From Caldimonas manganoxidans ATCC BAA-369 (lineage in GTDB: Bacteria; Pseudomonadota; Gammaproteobacteria; Burkholderiales; Burkholderiaceae_C), in contig NZ_KB905949.1 in NCBI RefSeq assembly GCF_000381125.1, positions 1-56,818 on the forward strand: a DNA stretch of 56,818 bases, given 5' to 3'. A model generated the notes under the pieces. It saw only the letters and a list, made by a program, of their open reading frames with translations. It had not been told where the DNA came from and did no database searches. The translations under genes were made by a program, and so were the position numbers. This document shows, one piece after another, positions 22,169 to 30,857 of this stretch; the stretch's first letter is position 1, and each line of letters begins with the position of its first letter.

Positions 22169-23429
22169 GGAGCCGGCGCCGTCGCTGGCGGCTACGCCCG
22201 AGGCCTTGGGGTGGTGGGCGCTGCAGTTCACCCCTCGGGTGTGTCGCCATGAGGAGGCGGTGCTCATGGAGGTGGGTGGCAGCCTGCGCTTGTTTGGCGG
22301 GCCCCAGGCTTTGCGTGCACGCATCGAGACCGCTGCGGCCGAGCTGGGCTGGAAGCATTGCGCTGCCGCACCCACCGCCCTGGGGGCGCTGGCCTTGGCG
22401 CGTGGCGGACAAGTGGGCGCCTGGGGCGGTGAGTTGAGTGCTTTGCTGGATGGGTTGCCGCTGGACAGCTTGCGCCAGGTGGCCCTGCAAGCGGCCTGGC
22501 TCAGCCGCCTGGGCTGCCGGTGTCTGGGCCAGGTGCGCGCGCTGCCTCGTGCGGGCTTGGCGCGTCGCGCGGGCCCCGATGTATTGCGAGAGCTGGACCA
22601 GGCATATGGCGAGGCGCCCTGGTCGGCCCCATGGATCACGCCGCCCGAGGTGTTCGAGGCCCGGCTGGAGTTGCCCGGGCGGGTGGAATCGGCCCCGGCC
22701 TTGATGCTGGGGGTCCGCCGCTTGCTGCTGCAGCTGTGCGGCTGGTTGGCGGCCCGCCAGGCCGGGCTGCGCTGCTTCGTGCTGCGCTGGCGATACGACG
22801 GCCACGGCCGCGACGATGCGTGGGGGGGCGAGCTGCCGGTGCGCACGGCCGAGCCCACTCGTCGGGTCGATCACTTGTTGCGCTTGTCGAGCGAGTGGTT
22901 GGCCCGGGTGCGGCTGGCCGCGCCGGTGGGAGAGCTGTCTTTGTGCTGCGACGAGATCGAACCGCTGGCCGAGACGGCGTCTTCGCTGCTGCCCGGGGCC
23001 GTCGAGATCACCAGGGGAGAAGGCCTGTTGCAGTTGCTGGAGCGCTTGTCGGCCCGTTTGGGCCCGGATCGGGTGTGCCGCCCGGTGCCACGTGCCGACC
23101 ATCGCCCCGAGACTCAGCAGACGTGGCAGCCAGCCATGCAGGTCGACAAGGTCGCTATGCCGTCTGGTCTGCCGGGGCCGCAACCCGCCTGGCTGTGGCG
23201 TGAACCGCTGCTGCTGGACATTTGCCGGGAGCGACCGCAGCTGCAGGGCGATTTGAGGATCTTGGCCGGTCCGCACCGGCTCGAGGCCGGCTGGTGGGAC
23301 ACCCCGGGCACGGTGGCCGCGCGCGACTACTACGTGGCTTGGAATGAGCGCAGCGGGCTGGTGTGGATTTACCGCGAACGTCGCCTGCGAGACGGCGGCA
23401 GCTGGTTCCTGCATGGGGGGTTTGGATGA
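22125..23429 (+). CDS. imuB: ImuB, Y-family-like mutasome protein
   Basis: A 434-residue protein. The diagnostic early segment LGWWALQFTPRVC is followed by EEAVLMEVGGSLRLFGG, the palm of a Y-family polymerase in which the catalytic acids are replaced, as expected for ImuB. A thumb/little-finger region follows (LPLDSLRQVALQAAWLSRLGCRCLGQ). The C-terminal half contains DHLLRLSSEWLARVRL, typical of burkholderial ImuB. It bridges DnaE2 and the sliding clamp. The ATG at 22125 gives the usual short N-terminus but has no clear ribosome site; a TTG at 22131 is an alternative. The stop overlaps the dnaE2 start (ATGA). Confidence 0.88.
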   Translation: MALCLRTTCGPSPAEEPAPSLAATPEALGWWALQFTPRVCRHEEAVLMEVGGSLRLFGGPQALRARIETAAAELGWKHCAAAPTALGALALARGGQVGAWGGELSALLDGLPLDSLRQVALQAAWLSRLGCRCLGQVRALPRAGLARRAGPDVLRELDQAYGEAPWSAPWITPPEVFEARLELPGRVESAPALMLGVRRLLLQLCGWLAARQAGLRCFVLRWRYDGHGRDDAWGGELPVRTAEPTRRVDHLLRLSSEWLARVRLAAPVGELSLCCDEIEPLAETASSLLPGAVEITRGEGLLQLLERLSARLGPDRVCRPVPRADHRPETQQTWQPAMQVDKVAMPSGLPGPQPAWLWREPLLLDICRERPQLQGDLRILAGPHRLEAGWWDTPGTVAARDYYVAWNERSGLVWIYRERRLRDGGSWFLHGGFG

Positions 23430-26400
23430 GGTCGGCCATGATGGTGCTGCCAGACTATGCCGAGCTGCATTGCCTGAGCTACTTCAGTTTCCAGCGCGGG
23501 GCCTCGTCGCCGAAGGAGCTGGTGGAGCGTGCGATCGCGCTGGACTATCACGCGCTGGCGATCACCGATGAGTGTTCGCTGGCCGGGGTGGTGCGGGCCC
23601 ATCAAGCCTTGGCCGAGGCGTGCGAGGAGGCCAAGGCTGAAGGTCGTTGCAAGCCTCGTCTGCGCTTGCTGATCGGCAGCGAGTTTCGGGTGGAGGCTTC
23701 GCCGCCCTTCCGGCTCGTGGTTTTGGCTCGCGACCGCGGGGGCTACGCACGCCTGAGCCAGTTCATCACCGACCTGCGGCGCGCCAGTCCCAAAGGCCAC
23801 TACCGCCTGGACGTGGGCGAGCTGTGCGCCGACCGCTTGGCGGGCAACGAGCTGCTGTGGGTGCCCAAGCGCGGTGCGGCGCTGGAAGCCCTGTGCGCTC
23901 AAGCCGCCGAGTTTCGACGGACTTTCGGCGCGGCGGCCTGGGGCGTGGTCGAGCTGTTCCACGAGATCGATGATGCGCTGTGGCTGCACACCTTGCGCCA
24001 GGTGTCGCGGCGCAGCGGGCTGCCGCTGGTGGCCGCTGGCGACGTGCACATGCATGTGCGTTCGCGCAAGCCCTTGCAGGATGTGCTCACTGCCATTGGT
24101 CTGGGCCGTCCGCTGGCTGAGTGCGGCACGGATTTGCAGTCGCATGGTGAGCGTCATCTGCGAGCGCGCGCCACGCTGGCACATCTCTACGGCGCCGAGC
24201 TGATGGCCGCCACGATCGAGGTCGCTGCACGCTGCCATTTCTGCTTGGATGAGCTGAAGTACGAGTATCCCGAGGAGGTGGTGCCGCCGGGCTGGCATCC
24301 GGCGGCTTGGTTGCGTCACCTCACTGAGCAAGGCGCCCGCCAGCGTTATCCCGCAGGCGTGCCCGAAGGCGTGCAAAGCCAGATCGACCAGGAGTTGGCG
24401 CTGATCAGCGCCAAGCACTACGAAAAGTACTTCTTGACGGTGCACGACATCGTGCAGTTCGCTCGCTCGCGCGGCATCCTTTGCCAGGGGCGTGGATCGG
24501 CGGCCAATTCGGCGGTGTGCTATTGCCTGCACATCACCGAGATCGACCCGGCGCGAGCGAACTTGTTGTTCGAGCGCTTCATCAGCATGGAGCGCGATGA
24601 GCCGCCGGACATCGATGTCGACTTCGAGCATCAGCGCCGCGAAGAGGTCATTCAGTATCTGTATGCCAAGTACGGTCGCCACCGCACGGCGCTGGTGGCC
24701 ACCGTCATTGGCTATCGCACGCGCAGCGCCATTCGGGATGTGGGCAAAGCGCTGGGTTTCGAGCAGGCGCAGGTCGAGGCCCTGGCCAAGAGCCATTTCT
24801 GGTGGGATCAGCCGCAGGTGGTGTCCCAGCGTCTGGCCGAACTGGGGCTGGATGCCTCCGATCGCCGCGTGGCGCAGTGGATCGAGCTGGTCGAGCAGTT
24901 GCGCGGCTTTCCGCGCCACTTGAGCCAGCATGTGGGCGGTTTCGTGATCGCCAAGGGGGCGTTGTCGCACATCGTGCCCATCGAGAATGCCGCGATGCCC
25001 GAGCGCACCGTGATCCAGTGGGACAAGGACGACCTCGAAGCCTTGCGCTTGATGAAGGTCGATGTGCTGGCGCTGGGCATGCTCAGCGCGCTGCGCCGCG
25101 CGCTCGAGCTCGTCAGCCTTCGGCGCGGTGTGCCGTTTGGACTGCAAGACATTCCCGACGGGGACGAGGCCACCTACGCCATGATCCGCCGTGCCGATAC
25201 CGTGGGCGTGTTCCAGATCGAAAGCCGCGCGCAGATGAGCATGCTGCCGCGTTTGCAGCCGCGCACCTACTACGACTTGGTGGTGCAAGTGGCCATCGTG
25301 CGCCCAGGCCCCATTCAAGGGGGCATGGTGCATCCCTACCTGAAGCAGCGCGAAAGACAGCGCGCCGGATGCGACGTGGTGGCCGAGTTGCCCACTCCGG
25401 CCTTGCGCAAAGCCCTGGGTCGCACCCTGGGCGTGCCAATCTTTCAAGAGCAGGTGATGCAGCTGTGCATGCTGTGTGCGGGCTTTACCGCTGGCGAGGC
25501 CGACCGCCTGCGCCGCGCGATGGCCGCTTGGAGGCGCCACGGCAACGTCCATCCGTTTCGTCAGCGCATCATCGATGGCATGACGGCACGGGGCTACGAG
25601 CGTGCCTATGCCGAACGGATCTTCCAGCAGATCGAAGGTTTCGGGGAGTACGGCTTTCCGGAAAGCCATGCCGCGTCATTTGCGCTGCTGGCCTACGACA
25701 GCGCCTGGCTGAAATGCCATGAGCCCGCTGCCTTTTTGGCCGCGCTGCTCGATGCGCAGCCCATGGGGTTTTACTCTCCCAGCCAGCTCGTGCAGGACGC
25801 GCGCCGCCATGGGGTGGAGGTGCGCCCGGTGGACGTGAGTCACAGCGAGGTCGAATCCACGCTGGAGGACCTCGCGCGCCAGCCGCAGCCGGCGGTGCGC
25901 TTGGGGCTGCAGCTGGTGGCCGGCCTGAGCATCGCAGCGGCCCGGCGCATCGTGCAAGCGCGTGCCGCAGGCCCGTTCATCGACGTACAAGACCTGGCAC
26001 GCCGCGCTCGACTGCAGGCCCAAGATCTGCGTCACCTGGCCGCCGCCGATGCCTTGAGGAGCCTGGCAGGCCATCGCCGTCAGCAGGTTTGGCAGGCCAC
26101 GGCCTGGATGCCTCTGCCAAACTTGCTGCAAGACGCGCGCATCGACGAGCCGCCTTTGCAACTGCCGCTGGCGGCCGAGGGCGAGGAAATCGTCTTCGAC
26201 TACGCGGCATTGGGCCTGACGCTGCGCCGCCATCCGCTGGCTTTGTTGCGTGGGCAGCTGCGCCGCCGGGGCTTGCTCACGGCGCGTGAGATGCGCGACC
26301 TGCCGCACGGCCGGTGGGTGCGTGCCTGCGGGCTCGTCACGGTTCGCCAACGGCCTCAAACCGCCAAGGGCACCGTCTTCGTGTCCTTGGAGGACGAAAG

Positions 26401-26602
26401 CGGCATGGTCAATGTCATCGTCTGGCGCGATGTGCAAGAGCGCTTCGGCCGCGAGCTGTTGCTCTCGCGCCTGCTGGCCGTGCAGGGCTGGTGGCAGCGT
26501 GAGGGCGAGGTGCGCCACCTGGTGGCGCAGCGGCTGGAAGACCTCACGCCGCTGCTGGGCCGCTTGGCGCACGCAGGGCTGCAAAGCCGGGACTTTCATT
26601 GA
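23426..26602 (+). CDS. dnaE2: Error-prone DNA polymerase DnaE2 (ImuC)
   Basis: A 1058-residue C-family polymerase, the catalytic part of the SOS mutasome. An N-terminal PHP domain (ELHCLSYFSFQRGASSPKEL) precedes the palm, where PDIDVDFEHQRREEVIQY holds the metal-binding aspartates. FQEQVMQLCMLCAGFTAGEAD and ESHAASFALLAYDSAWLKCH are strongly family-typical. An OB-fold lies near the end (TVFVSLEDESGMVNVIVWRD). It is about 100 residues shorter than replicative DnaE, as expected for DnaE2. The start at 23426 overlaps the imuB stop by 4 bp. The alternative ATGs four and five codons later cannot be excluded. Confidence 0.95.
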   Translation: MRSAMMVLPDYAELHCLSYFSFQRGASSPKELVERAIALDYHALAITDECSLAGVVRAHQALAEACEEAKAEGRCKPRLRLLIGSEFRVEASPPFRLVVLARDRGGYARLSQFITDLRRASPKGHYRLDVGELCADRLAGNELLWVPKRGAALEALCAQAAEFRRTFGAAAWGVVELFHEIDDALWLHTLRQVSRRSGLPLVAAGDVHMHVRSRKPLQDVLTAIGLGRPLAECGTDLQSHGERHLRARATLAHLYGAELMAATIEVAARCHFCLDELKYEYPEEVVPPGWHPAAWLRHLTEQGARQRYPAGVPEGVQSQIDQELALISAKHYEKYFLTVHDIVQFARSRGILCQGRGSAANSAVCYCLHITEIDPARANLLFERFISMERDEPPDIDVDFEHQRREEVIQYLYAKYGRHRTALVATVIGYRTRSAIRDVGKALGFEQAQVEALAKSHFWWDQPQVVSQRLAELGLDASDRRVAQWIELVEQLRGFPRHLSQHVGGFVIAKGALSHIVPIENAAMPERTVIQWDKDDLEALRLMKVDVLALGMLSALRRALELVSLRRGVPFGLQDIPDGDEATYAMIRRADTVGVFQIESRAQMSMLPRLQPRTYYDLVVQVAIVRPGPIQGGMVHPYLKQRERQRAGCDVVAELPTPALRKALGRTLGVPIFQEQVMQLCMLCAGFTAGEADRLRRAMAAWRRHGNVHPFRQRIIDGMTARGYERAYAERIFQQIEGFGEYGFPESHAASFALLAYDSAWLKCHEPAAFLAALLDAQPMGFYSPSQLVQDARRHGVEVRPVDVSHSEVESTLEDLARQPQPAVRLGLQLVAGLSIAAARRIVQARAAGPFIDVQDLARRARLQAQDLRHLAAADALRSLAGHRRQQVWQATAWMPLPNLLQDARIDEPPLQLPLAAEGEEIVFDYAALGLTLRRHPLALLRGQLRRRGLLTAREMRDLPHGRWVRACGLVTVRQRPQTAKGTVFVSLEDESGMVNVIVWRDVQERFGRELLLSRLLAVQGWWQREGEVRHLVAQRLEDLTPLLGRLAHAGLQSRDFH

Positions 26603-26610
26603 GCCGTGGC

Positions 26611-26630
26611 CGCGGCCCGCTGCGGCCGCG
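26611..26630 (+). terminator. GC hairpin after dnaE2, possible terminator
   Basis: CGCGGCC (26611-26617) pairs with GGCCGCG (26624-26630). It lies nine bases after the dnaE2 stop and before the phosphofructokinase start. No T-run follows, so termination is uncertain. Confidence 0.4.
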
Positions 26631-26659
26631 CTACGCTTGCGTCTTCACCGATACGATGA

Positions 26660-27757
26660 ATGATGATGATGACGAAGACGGCTTCCCTACACGTGGGCGT
26701 GCTCACCGGTGGAGGCGATTGTCCCGGCCTCAATGCCGTGATTCGCGCAGTCACCAAGTCCCTCATCAATGATTGCGGCGCGCGCGTCACCGGCATCGAG
26801 CGGGGCTTTCTCGGCCTGATCGAGCGTCGCGTGGTGGCGCTGGACCGCCGGGCCGTCAGTGGCATCCTGCACCAAGGCGGCACCATCCTCGGGGCGCACA
26901 ACCAGGCCGATCCATTCGCTTGGTTCGGCGCCGGCGGGGCCGATGTCTCCGGTGCGGTGATGGACTACGTGCGCGAGCTCGGCCTGGACGCGCTGGTGGC
27001 CATCGGCGGCGATGGCACCATGGGCATTGCCCACCGTTTCCAGCAGCTGGGCTTGCCCGTGGTGGGCGTGCCCAAGACGATCGACAACGACCTGATGCAC
27101 ACCGAGCGCAGCTTTGGCTTCGACAGCGCGGTGGCCGTGGTCGCCGAGGCCCTGGCGCGGCTGGAAACCACGGCGCGCAGCCACGGCCGGGTGATGATCG
27201 TCGAGACCATGGGGCGCTATGCAGGCTGGATCGCGCTGGAAGGCGGCTTGGCTGGTGGGGCCGATGTGATCCTGCTGCCTGAGATTCCCTACGACCTGGA
27301 GGCCGTGGCAAGGCTGTGCCGCCAGCGCGAGGCCGCCCAGGGCTTCACGCTCATTTGCGTGGCCGAAGGCGCCCGGCCGGTGGGCGGCACCATGACCGTG
27401 TCGGCCCATTGGGCCGACCGCCCCGACCCCATCCGTCTGGGCGGTGTGGGCCACGTGCTGCGCGAGCAGTTGCAGCCGCACCTGCGCAGCGAGGTGCGCA
27501 GCACCTTGCTCGGTCATGTGCAGCGCGGCGGCTCGCCCACCCCCTACGACCGCGTGCTGGCCACCCGCTTGGGCTGCCATGCGGCCGCCATGGTGGCCCG
27601 TGGCGAGTTCGGCCGCATGGTCGTGTTGCGTGGCGATGCTTGCCACAGCGTGCCCCTGAGCGAGGTCGCCGGTCGCAACCGCACGGTGCCGCTGGATCAC
27701 CCCTTGCTGAAAGCTGCACGGTCACTGGGCATTTCTCTGGGGGAGGGCCGAGCTTGA
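26660..27757 (+). CDS. 6-phosphofructokinase family enzyme (Gly/Lys type)
   Basis: A 365-residue phosphofructokinase, acting in glycolysis on fructose 6-phosphate. It shows GVLTGGGDCPGLN, AIGGDGTMGIAHRF and VPKTIDNDL, with FGFDSAVAVVAEAL after. Gly in GGDGT suggests ATP use, since pyrophosphate enzymes have Asp there. Lys in PKTIDND is, however, the residue seen in the pyrophosphate-using and Streptomyces-like clades. The phosphoryl donor is therefore not certain. The start is ambiguous among four successive ATGs (26660, 26663, 26666, 26669), and none has a clear ribosome site. The potassium-channel gene overlaps its stop. Confidence 0.88.
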   Translation: MMMMTKTASLHVGVLTGGGDCPGLNAVIRAVTKSLINDCGARVTGIERGFLGLIERRVVALDRRAVSGILHQGGTILGAHNQADPFAWFGAGGADVSGAVMDYVRELGLDALVAIGGDGTMGIAHRFQQLGLPVVGVPKTIDNDLMHTERSFGFDSAVAVVAEALARLETTARSHGRVMIVETMGRYAGWIALEGGLAGGADVILLPEIPYDLEAVARLCRQREAAQGFTLICVAEGARPVGGTMTVSAHWADRPDPIRLGGVGHVLREQLQPHLRSEVRSTLLGHVQRGGSPTPYDRVLATRLGCHAAAMVARGEFGRMVVLRGDACHSVPLSEVAGRNRTVPLDHPLLKAARSLGISLGEGRA

Positions 27758-28677
27758 AAGCGCATCCACACCATCGATCTGGGGACCATGGGCACAGCCC
27801 CGCGCAGGCTGCTGCTTGGGCTGACGCGCAGCGCTTTGGCAAACCCGAGGCTGGCTGGCGACACAAGGCTTATGTGGTCATCTTCGAAGCCGATACCCGA
27901 GCCGGCAAGCGTTTCGACCAGTGGTTGATCGCGCTGATCCTGCTCAGCGTGTTGACCGTGGTGCTCGACAGTGTGGCCAGTGTGCGCGCCCAGCATGGCG
28001 CCATGCTGCGCGTGCTGGAATGGGGGTTCACGGCTGTCTTCACGGTCGAGTATCTCGCGCGCTTGGTGTGCGTGCGTCGCCCCTGGCGCTATGCCACGAG
28101 CTTCTTTGGCCTCATCGACTTGATCGCCATCTTGCCTTCATACATTGCGTTTTTCGTTCCCGAGGCCCATCTGTTGATCGATGTTCGCATCCTGCGGCTG
28201 TTGCGCGTCTTTCGCATCTTCAAGCTCACGGGGTATGTGGCCGAGTACACGGCCTTGGGGCAGGCCTTGAAGGCCAGCCGGCGCAAGATCGCGGTGTTTT
28301 TGTCTTTCGTGTTCATGGTGGTGCTGGTGATGGGCACCTTGATGTATGTGGTGGAAGGGCCGGAACATGGCTACACCAGCATTCCCGTGGCCATGTACTG
28401 GGCCATCACCACGATGAGCACCGTGGGCTTTGGTGACATCACACCGCAAACCGAGTTGGGCCGATTCATCGCCTCGGTGATGATGCTATTGGGCTGGGGG
28501 GTGCTGGCCGTGCCCACCGGCATCGTCACCACCGAGATGGCGGCGCAGCGCCTGCGACGGCCGACCACGACTCGAACCTGTCCGGAATGTCTGTCCGAGG
28601 GACATCTTCCCGATGCGAAGTTCTGTCGCGACTGTGGTGCGCGCCTGCCGCGCTACGCGCACGATCCGCAGGCCTGA
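27754..28677 (+). CDS. Voltage-gated-like potassium channel with C-terminal zinc ribbon
   Basis: A 307-residue ion channel of the inner membrane. Six membrane segments can be seen. The S4-like voltage sensor reads RILRLLRVFRIFKL, and the selectivity filter TMSTVGFGDITP is the potassium signature. After the last segment, CPECLSEGHLPDAKFCRDCG forms a four-Cys zinc ribbon, common in this bacterial family. The start is taken as TTG at 27754, overlapping the phosphofructokinase stop (TTGA), with GGGAGGG upstream. No in-frame ATG precedes the first membrane segment, and a downstream GTG at 27871 is the main alternative. Confidence 0.87.
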   Translation: MKAHPHHRSGDHGHSPAQAAAWADAQRFGKPEAGWRHKAYVVIFEADTRAGKRFDQWLIALILLSVLTVVLDSVASVRAQHGAMLRVLEWGFTAVFTVEYLARLVCVRRPWRYATSFFGLIDLIAILPSYIAFFVPEAHLLIDVRILRLLRVFRIFKLTGYVAEYTALGQALKASRRKIAVFLSFVFMVVLVMGTLMYVVEGPEHGYTSIPVAMYWAITTMSTVGFGDITPQTELGRFIASVMMLLGWGVLAVPTGIVTTEMAAQRLRRPTTTRTCPECLSEGHLPDAKFCRDCGARLPRYAHDPQA

Positions 28678-28710
28678 GCGCCGAATCGCGAAGGTGGGAC
28701 AATCGCCTCC

Positions 28711-29751
28711 ATGAGCTCGACCTCTTTGACCTTCACCCGCCCGGACGACTGGCATTTGCATGTGCGCGACGGCGCCGCCATGGCCTCGGTCGTGCCGCAC
28801 ACGGCGCGACAGTTCGCTCGCGCCATCATCATGCCCAACCTCAAGCCGCCGGTGACCACGGCCGAGCAGGCATTGGCCTACCGGGCGCGCATCCGTGCGG
28901 CCGTGCCTCCGGGGCTGAGTTTCGAGCCGCTGATGACGCTGTACCTCACTGACAACCTGCCTGCCGAGGAGATCGAGCGGGCCAAGGATGCCGGGGTGGT
29001 GGCGGTCAAGCTGTATCCGGCCGGGGCCACCACCAACAGTGATGCTGGCGTCACCGACATCCGCAAGACCTACAAGACGCTGGAAGCCATGCAAAAGCAT
29101 GGCTTGTTGCTGCTGGTGCATGGCGAGGTGACCGACCCCGAGATCGACCTCTTCGACCGCGAGAAGGCCTTCATCGACGACAAACTCATCCCGCTGCGCC
29201 GCGACTTTCCCGAGTTGAAGATCGTTTTTGAGCACATCACCACGAAGGAAGCCGCGCAGTACGTGGCCGAGGCCGATCGCTTCGTGGGCGCCACCATCAC
29301 GGCGCATCACTTGCTCTACAACCGCAACGCGATCTTCCTGGGCGGCATCCGGCCGCACTACTACTGCCTGCCCGTGCTCAAGCGCGAGGAACACCGCCGC
29401 GCCCTGCTGGCTGCGGCCACCTCGGGCTCGCCGAAGTTCTTCCTCGGCACCGACAGTGCGCCGCATCCGGCCCACCTGAAAGAGCATGCCACTGGCTGCG
29501 CCGGCTGCTACACCGCGCTGTCGGCCTTGGAGCTTTATGCCGAGGCGTTCGAGGCAGCCGGTGCGCTGGACAAGCTGGAGGGGTTTGCCAGCTTTTTCGG
29601 TGCCGATTTCTACGGCCTGCCGCGCAACACTGGCACCGTGACGCTGAAAAAGACGCCTTGGCAACTGCCCGAGACCCTGCCTTTCGGCGAGGCCACGCTC
29701 AAGCCGTTGCGTGGTGGCGAGACCCTGGCGTGGCGCGTGATGGAGCGCTGA
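28711..29751 (+). CDS. pyrC: Dihydroorotase, class II
   Basis: A 346-residue enzyme that closes carbamoyl-aspartate to dihydroorotate in pyrimidine synthesis. [10 protein letters not shown] supplies the metal-binding histidines and [14 protein letters not shown] the lysine that is carboxylated to bridge two zinc ions. [10 protein letters not shown] and LGTDSAPH supply the remaining His and Asp ligands. Length matches E. coli PyrC. It starts 33 bp after the channel gene and is followed 8 bp later by the DUF3025 gene. Confidence 0.95.
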   Translation: MSSTSLTFTRPDDWHLHVRDGAAMASVVPHTARQFARAIIMPNLKPPVTTAEQALAYRARIRAAVPPGLSFEPLMTLYLTDNLPAEEIERAKDAGVVAVKLYPAGATTNSDAGVTDIRKTYKTLEAMQKHGLLLLVHGEVTDPEIDLFDREKAFIDDKLIPLRRDFPELKIVFEHITTKEAAQYVAEADRFVGATITAHHLLYNRNAIFLGGIRPHYYCLPVLKREEHRRALLAAATSGSPKFFLGTDSAPHPAHLKEHATGCAGCYTALSALELYAEAFEAAGALDKLEGFASFFGADFYGLPRNTGTVTLKKTPWQLPETLPFGEATLKPLRGGETLAWRVMER

Positions 29752-29759
29752 ACCCGGCG

Positions 29760-30512
29760 ATGACCTGGCCGGCTTTGGATTGGCGCAGGCCCTGGTGGGC
29801 GCCGTTGGCCCAGGTGGGGGCTTCGGTCGAAGCGCGGGTGCGTGCCGGCGCCAGCGTGGCCGACGCACTCAACACCGGTGGCGGCTCGGTGCGTTGCCCG
29901 GTGCGTTTCGTGCCTCAGGAGGCCTTGCCCGACGGCGAGCCCTATGAGGCCTTCATCTTCCGCACCGGTTGTGTGCCCACGCGCAACAACCTGCACGATT
30001 TCTTCAATGGCTTGATGTGGCTCGTGCGGCCTGCGCTGAAGCGCCGCTTGAATGAGCTGCAAGCCGCCGAAATCGCGCAGCGCGGGGTGGGCGCCACCCG
30101 TGGGCCGGTGCGTGATGCCTTGACGCTTTTCGACGAAAACGCCGCCTTGCTGCGCGCGCCGGTCGAGCTGGTCCAGGCGCTGCGCGAGCGACGCTGGCGC
30201 GCGCTCTTCATCGATCACCGTACGTTGTGGGCCCAGGCGCGCTTGGAGCTCTTTGGCCACGCGCTGCTGGAAAAGTTGGTCACCCCCTACAAAAGCCTCA
30301 CCGCCCATGTGTGGGTGGTGGAAGAGGGTGCCGCGCCCGACCTCGGGCTTACCCCCGAACGCCTGGCGCCCAAGCCTTTCCTGCCGCTGCCCGTGCTCGG
30401 GGTGCCCGGCTGGTGGCCGGCCAATGAGGAGGCCGCTTTTTACGACGATGCCGAGGTTTTCCGCCCGCACCGCCGGCGGCCTGGCCACCAGCCTGAGATA
30501 ATGACGATGTGA
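29760..30512 (+). CDS. DUF3025 family protein
   Basis: A 250-residue protein of unknown function. The pattern EPYEAFIFRTGCVPTRNNLHDFFNGLMWL is strongly typical of DUF3025, as is ALFIDHRTLW and LFGHALLEKLVTPYKSLTAH. No membrane segment or signal peptide is seen. The ATG lies 8 bp after the pyrC stop. The stop codon TGA (30510-30512) overlaps the first two bases of the RNase P RNA, so the promoter of that RNA must lie inside this gene. Confidence 0.85.
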   Translation: MTWPALDWRRPWWAPLAQVGASVEARVRAGASVADALNTGGGSVRCPVRFVPQEALPDGEPYEAFIFRTGCVPTRNNLHDFFNGLMWLVRPALKRRLNELQAAEIAQRGVGATRGPVRDALTLFDENAALLRAPVELVQALRERRWRALFIDHRTLWAQARLELFGHALLEKLVTPYKSLTAHVWVVEEGAAPDLGLTPERLAPKPFLPLPVLGVPGWWPANEEAAFYDDAEVFRPHRRRPGHQPEIMTM

Positions 30513-30838
30513 AGCAAGCCAGACCGCCGCTGGTGCAAGTGCCGAAAGGCCGCACTGGAGGAAGGTCCGGACTGCGCAGGGCAGCGTAGCAGGTAACACC
30601 TGTCCGCCGTGAGGCGAGGATCAGAGCAACAGAGACGAGTCGGGCCGCGGCGCAAGCTGCGGTTCGGGTGAAACGGGCAATCTCTACGCGCAGCAACACC
30701 AAATAGGCACACGTCGATCCGGCCCGGGGAGTGTGCGGGTAGGTGGCATCGAGCCGCATCCGTGAGGGGCGGCCCAGAGGAATGGCGGTCACGGCGGGGC
30801 GACCCGCCGCACAGAATCCGGCCTATCGGCTTGCTTCA
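30511..30838 (+). ncRNA. rnpB: RNase P RNA, bacterial class A
   Basis: The catalytic RNA that matures tRNA 5' ends. The ends pair: GAAGCAAGCC (from 30511) with GGCTTGCTTC (to ~30837). Conserved blocks are in order: GAGGAAGGTCCGGACT (P4/J3-4), CAGGGCAG then GGTAACACCTG, GGGTGAAACGGGCAA, and near the end ACAGAATCCGGCCTA, which carries the universal ACAGAA of CR-V. A GATAAT at 30497-30502 is at the right distance to be the -10 element, although no good -35 is seen. Exact ends are within a few bases. Confidence 0.95.
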
Positions 30839-30857
30839 CACACGCCAAAGAACGCCG

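Noticed and set aside
23369-25669. Long open frame (766 codons) on the minus strand opposite dnaE2
   Set aside because: GC-rich DNA leaves the antisense frame open by codon bias. It has no recognisable domain, and the plus strand encodes a full DnaE2.
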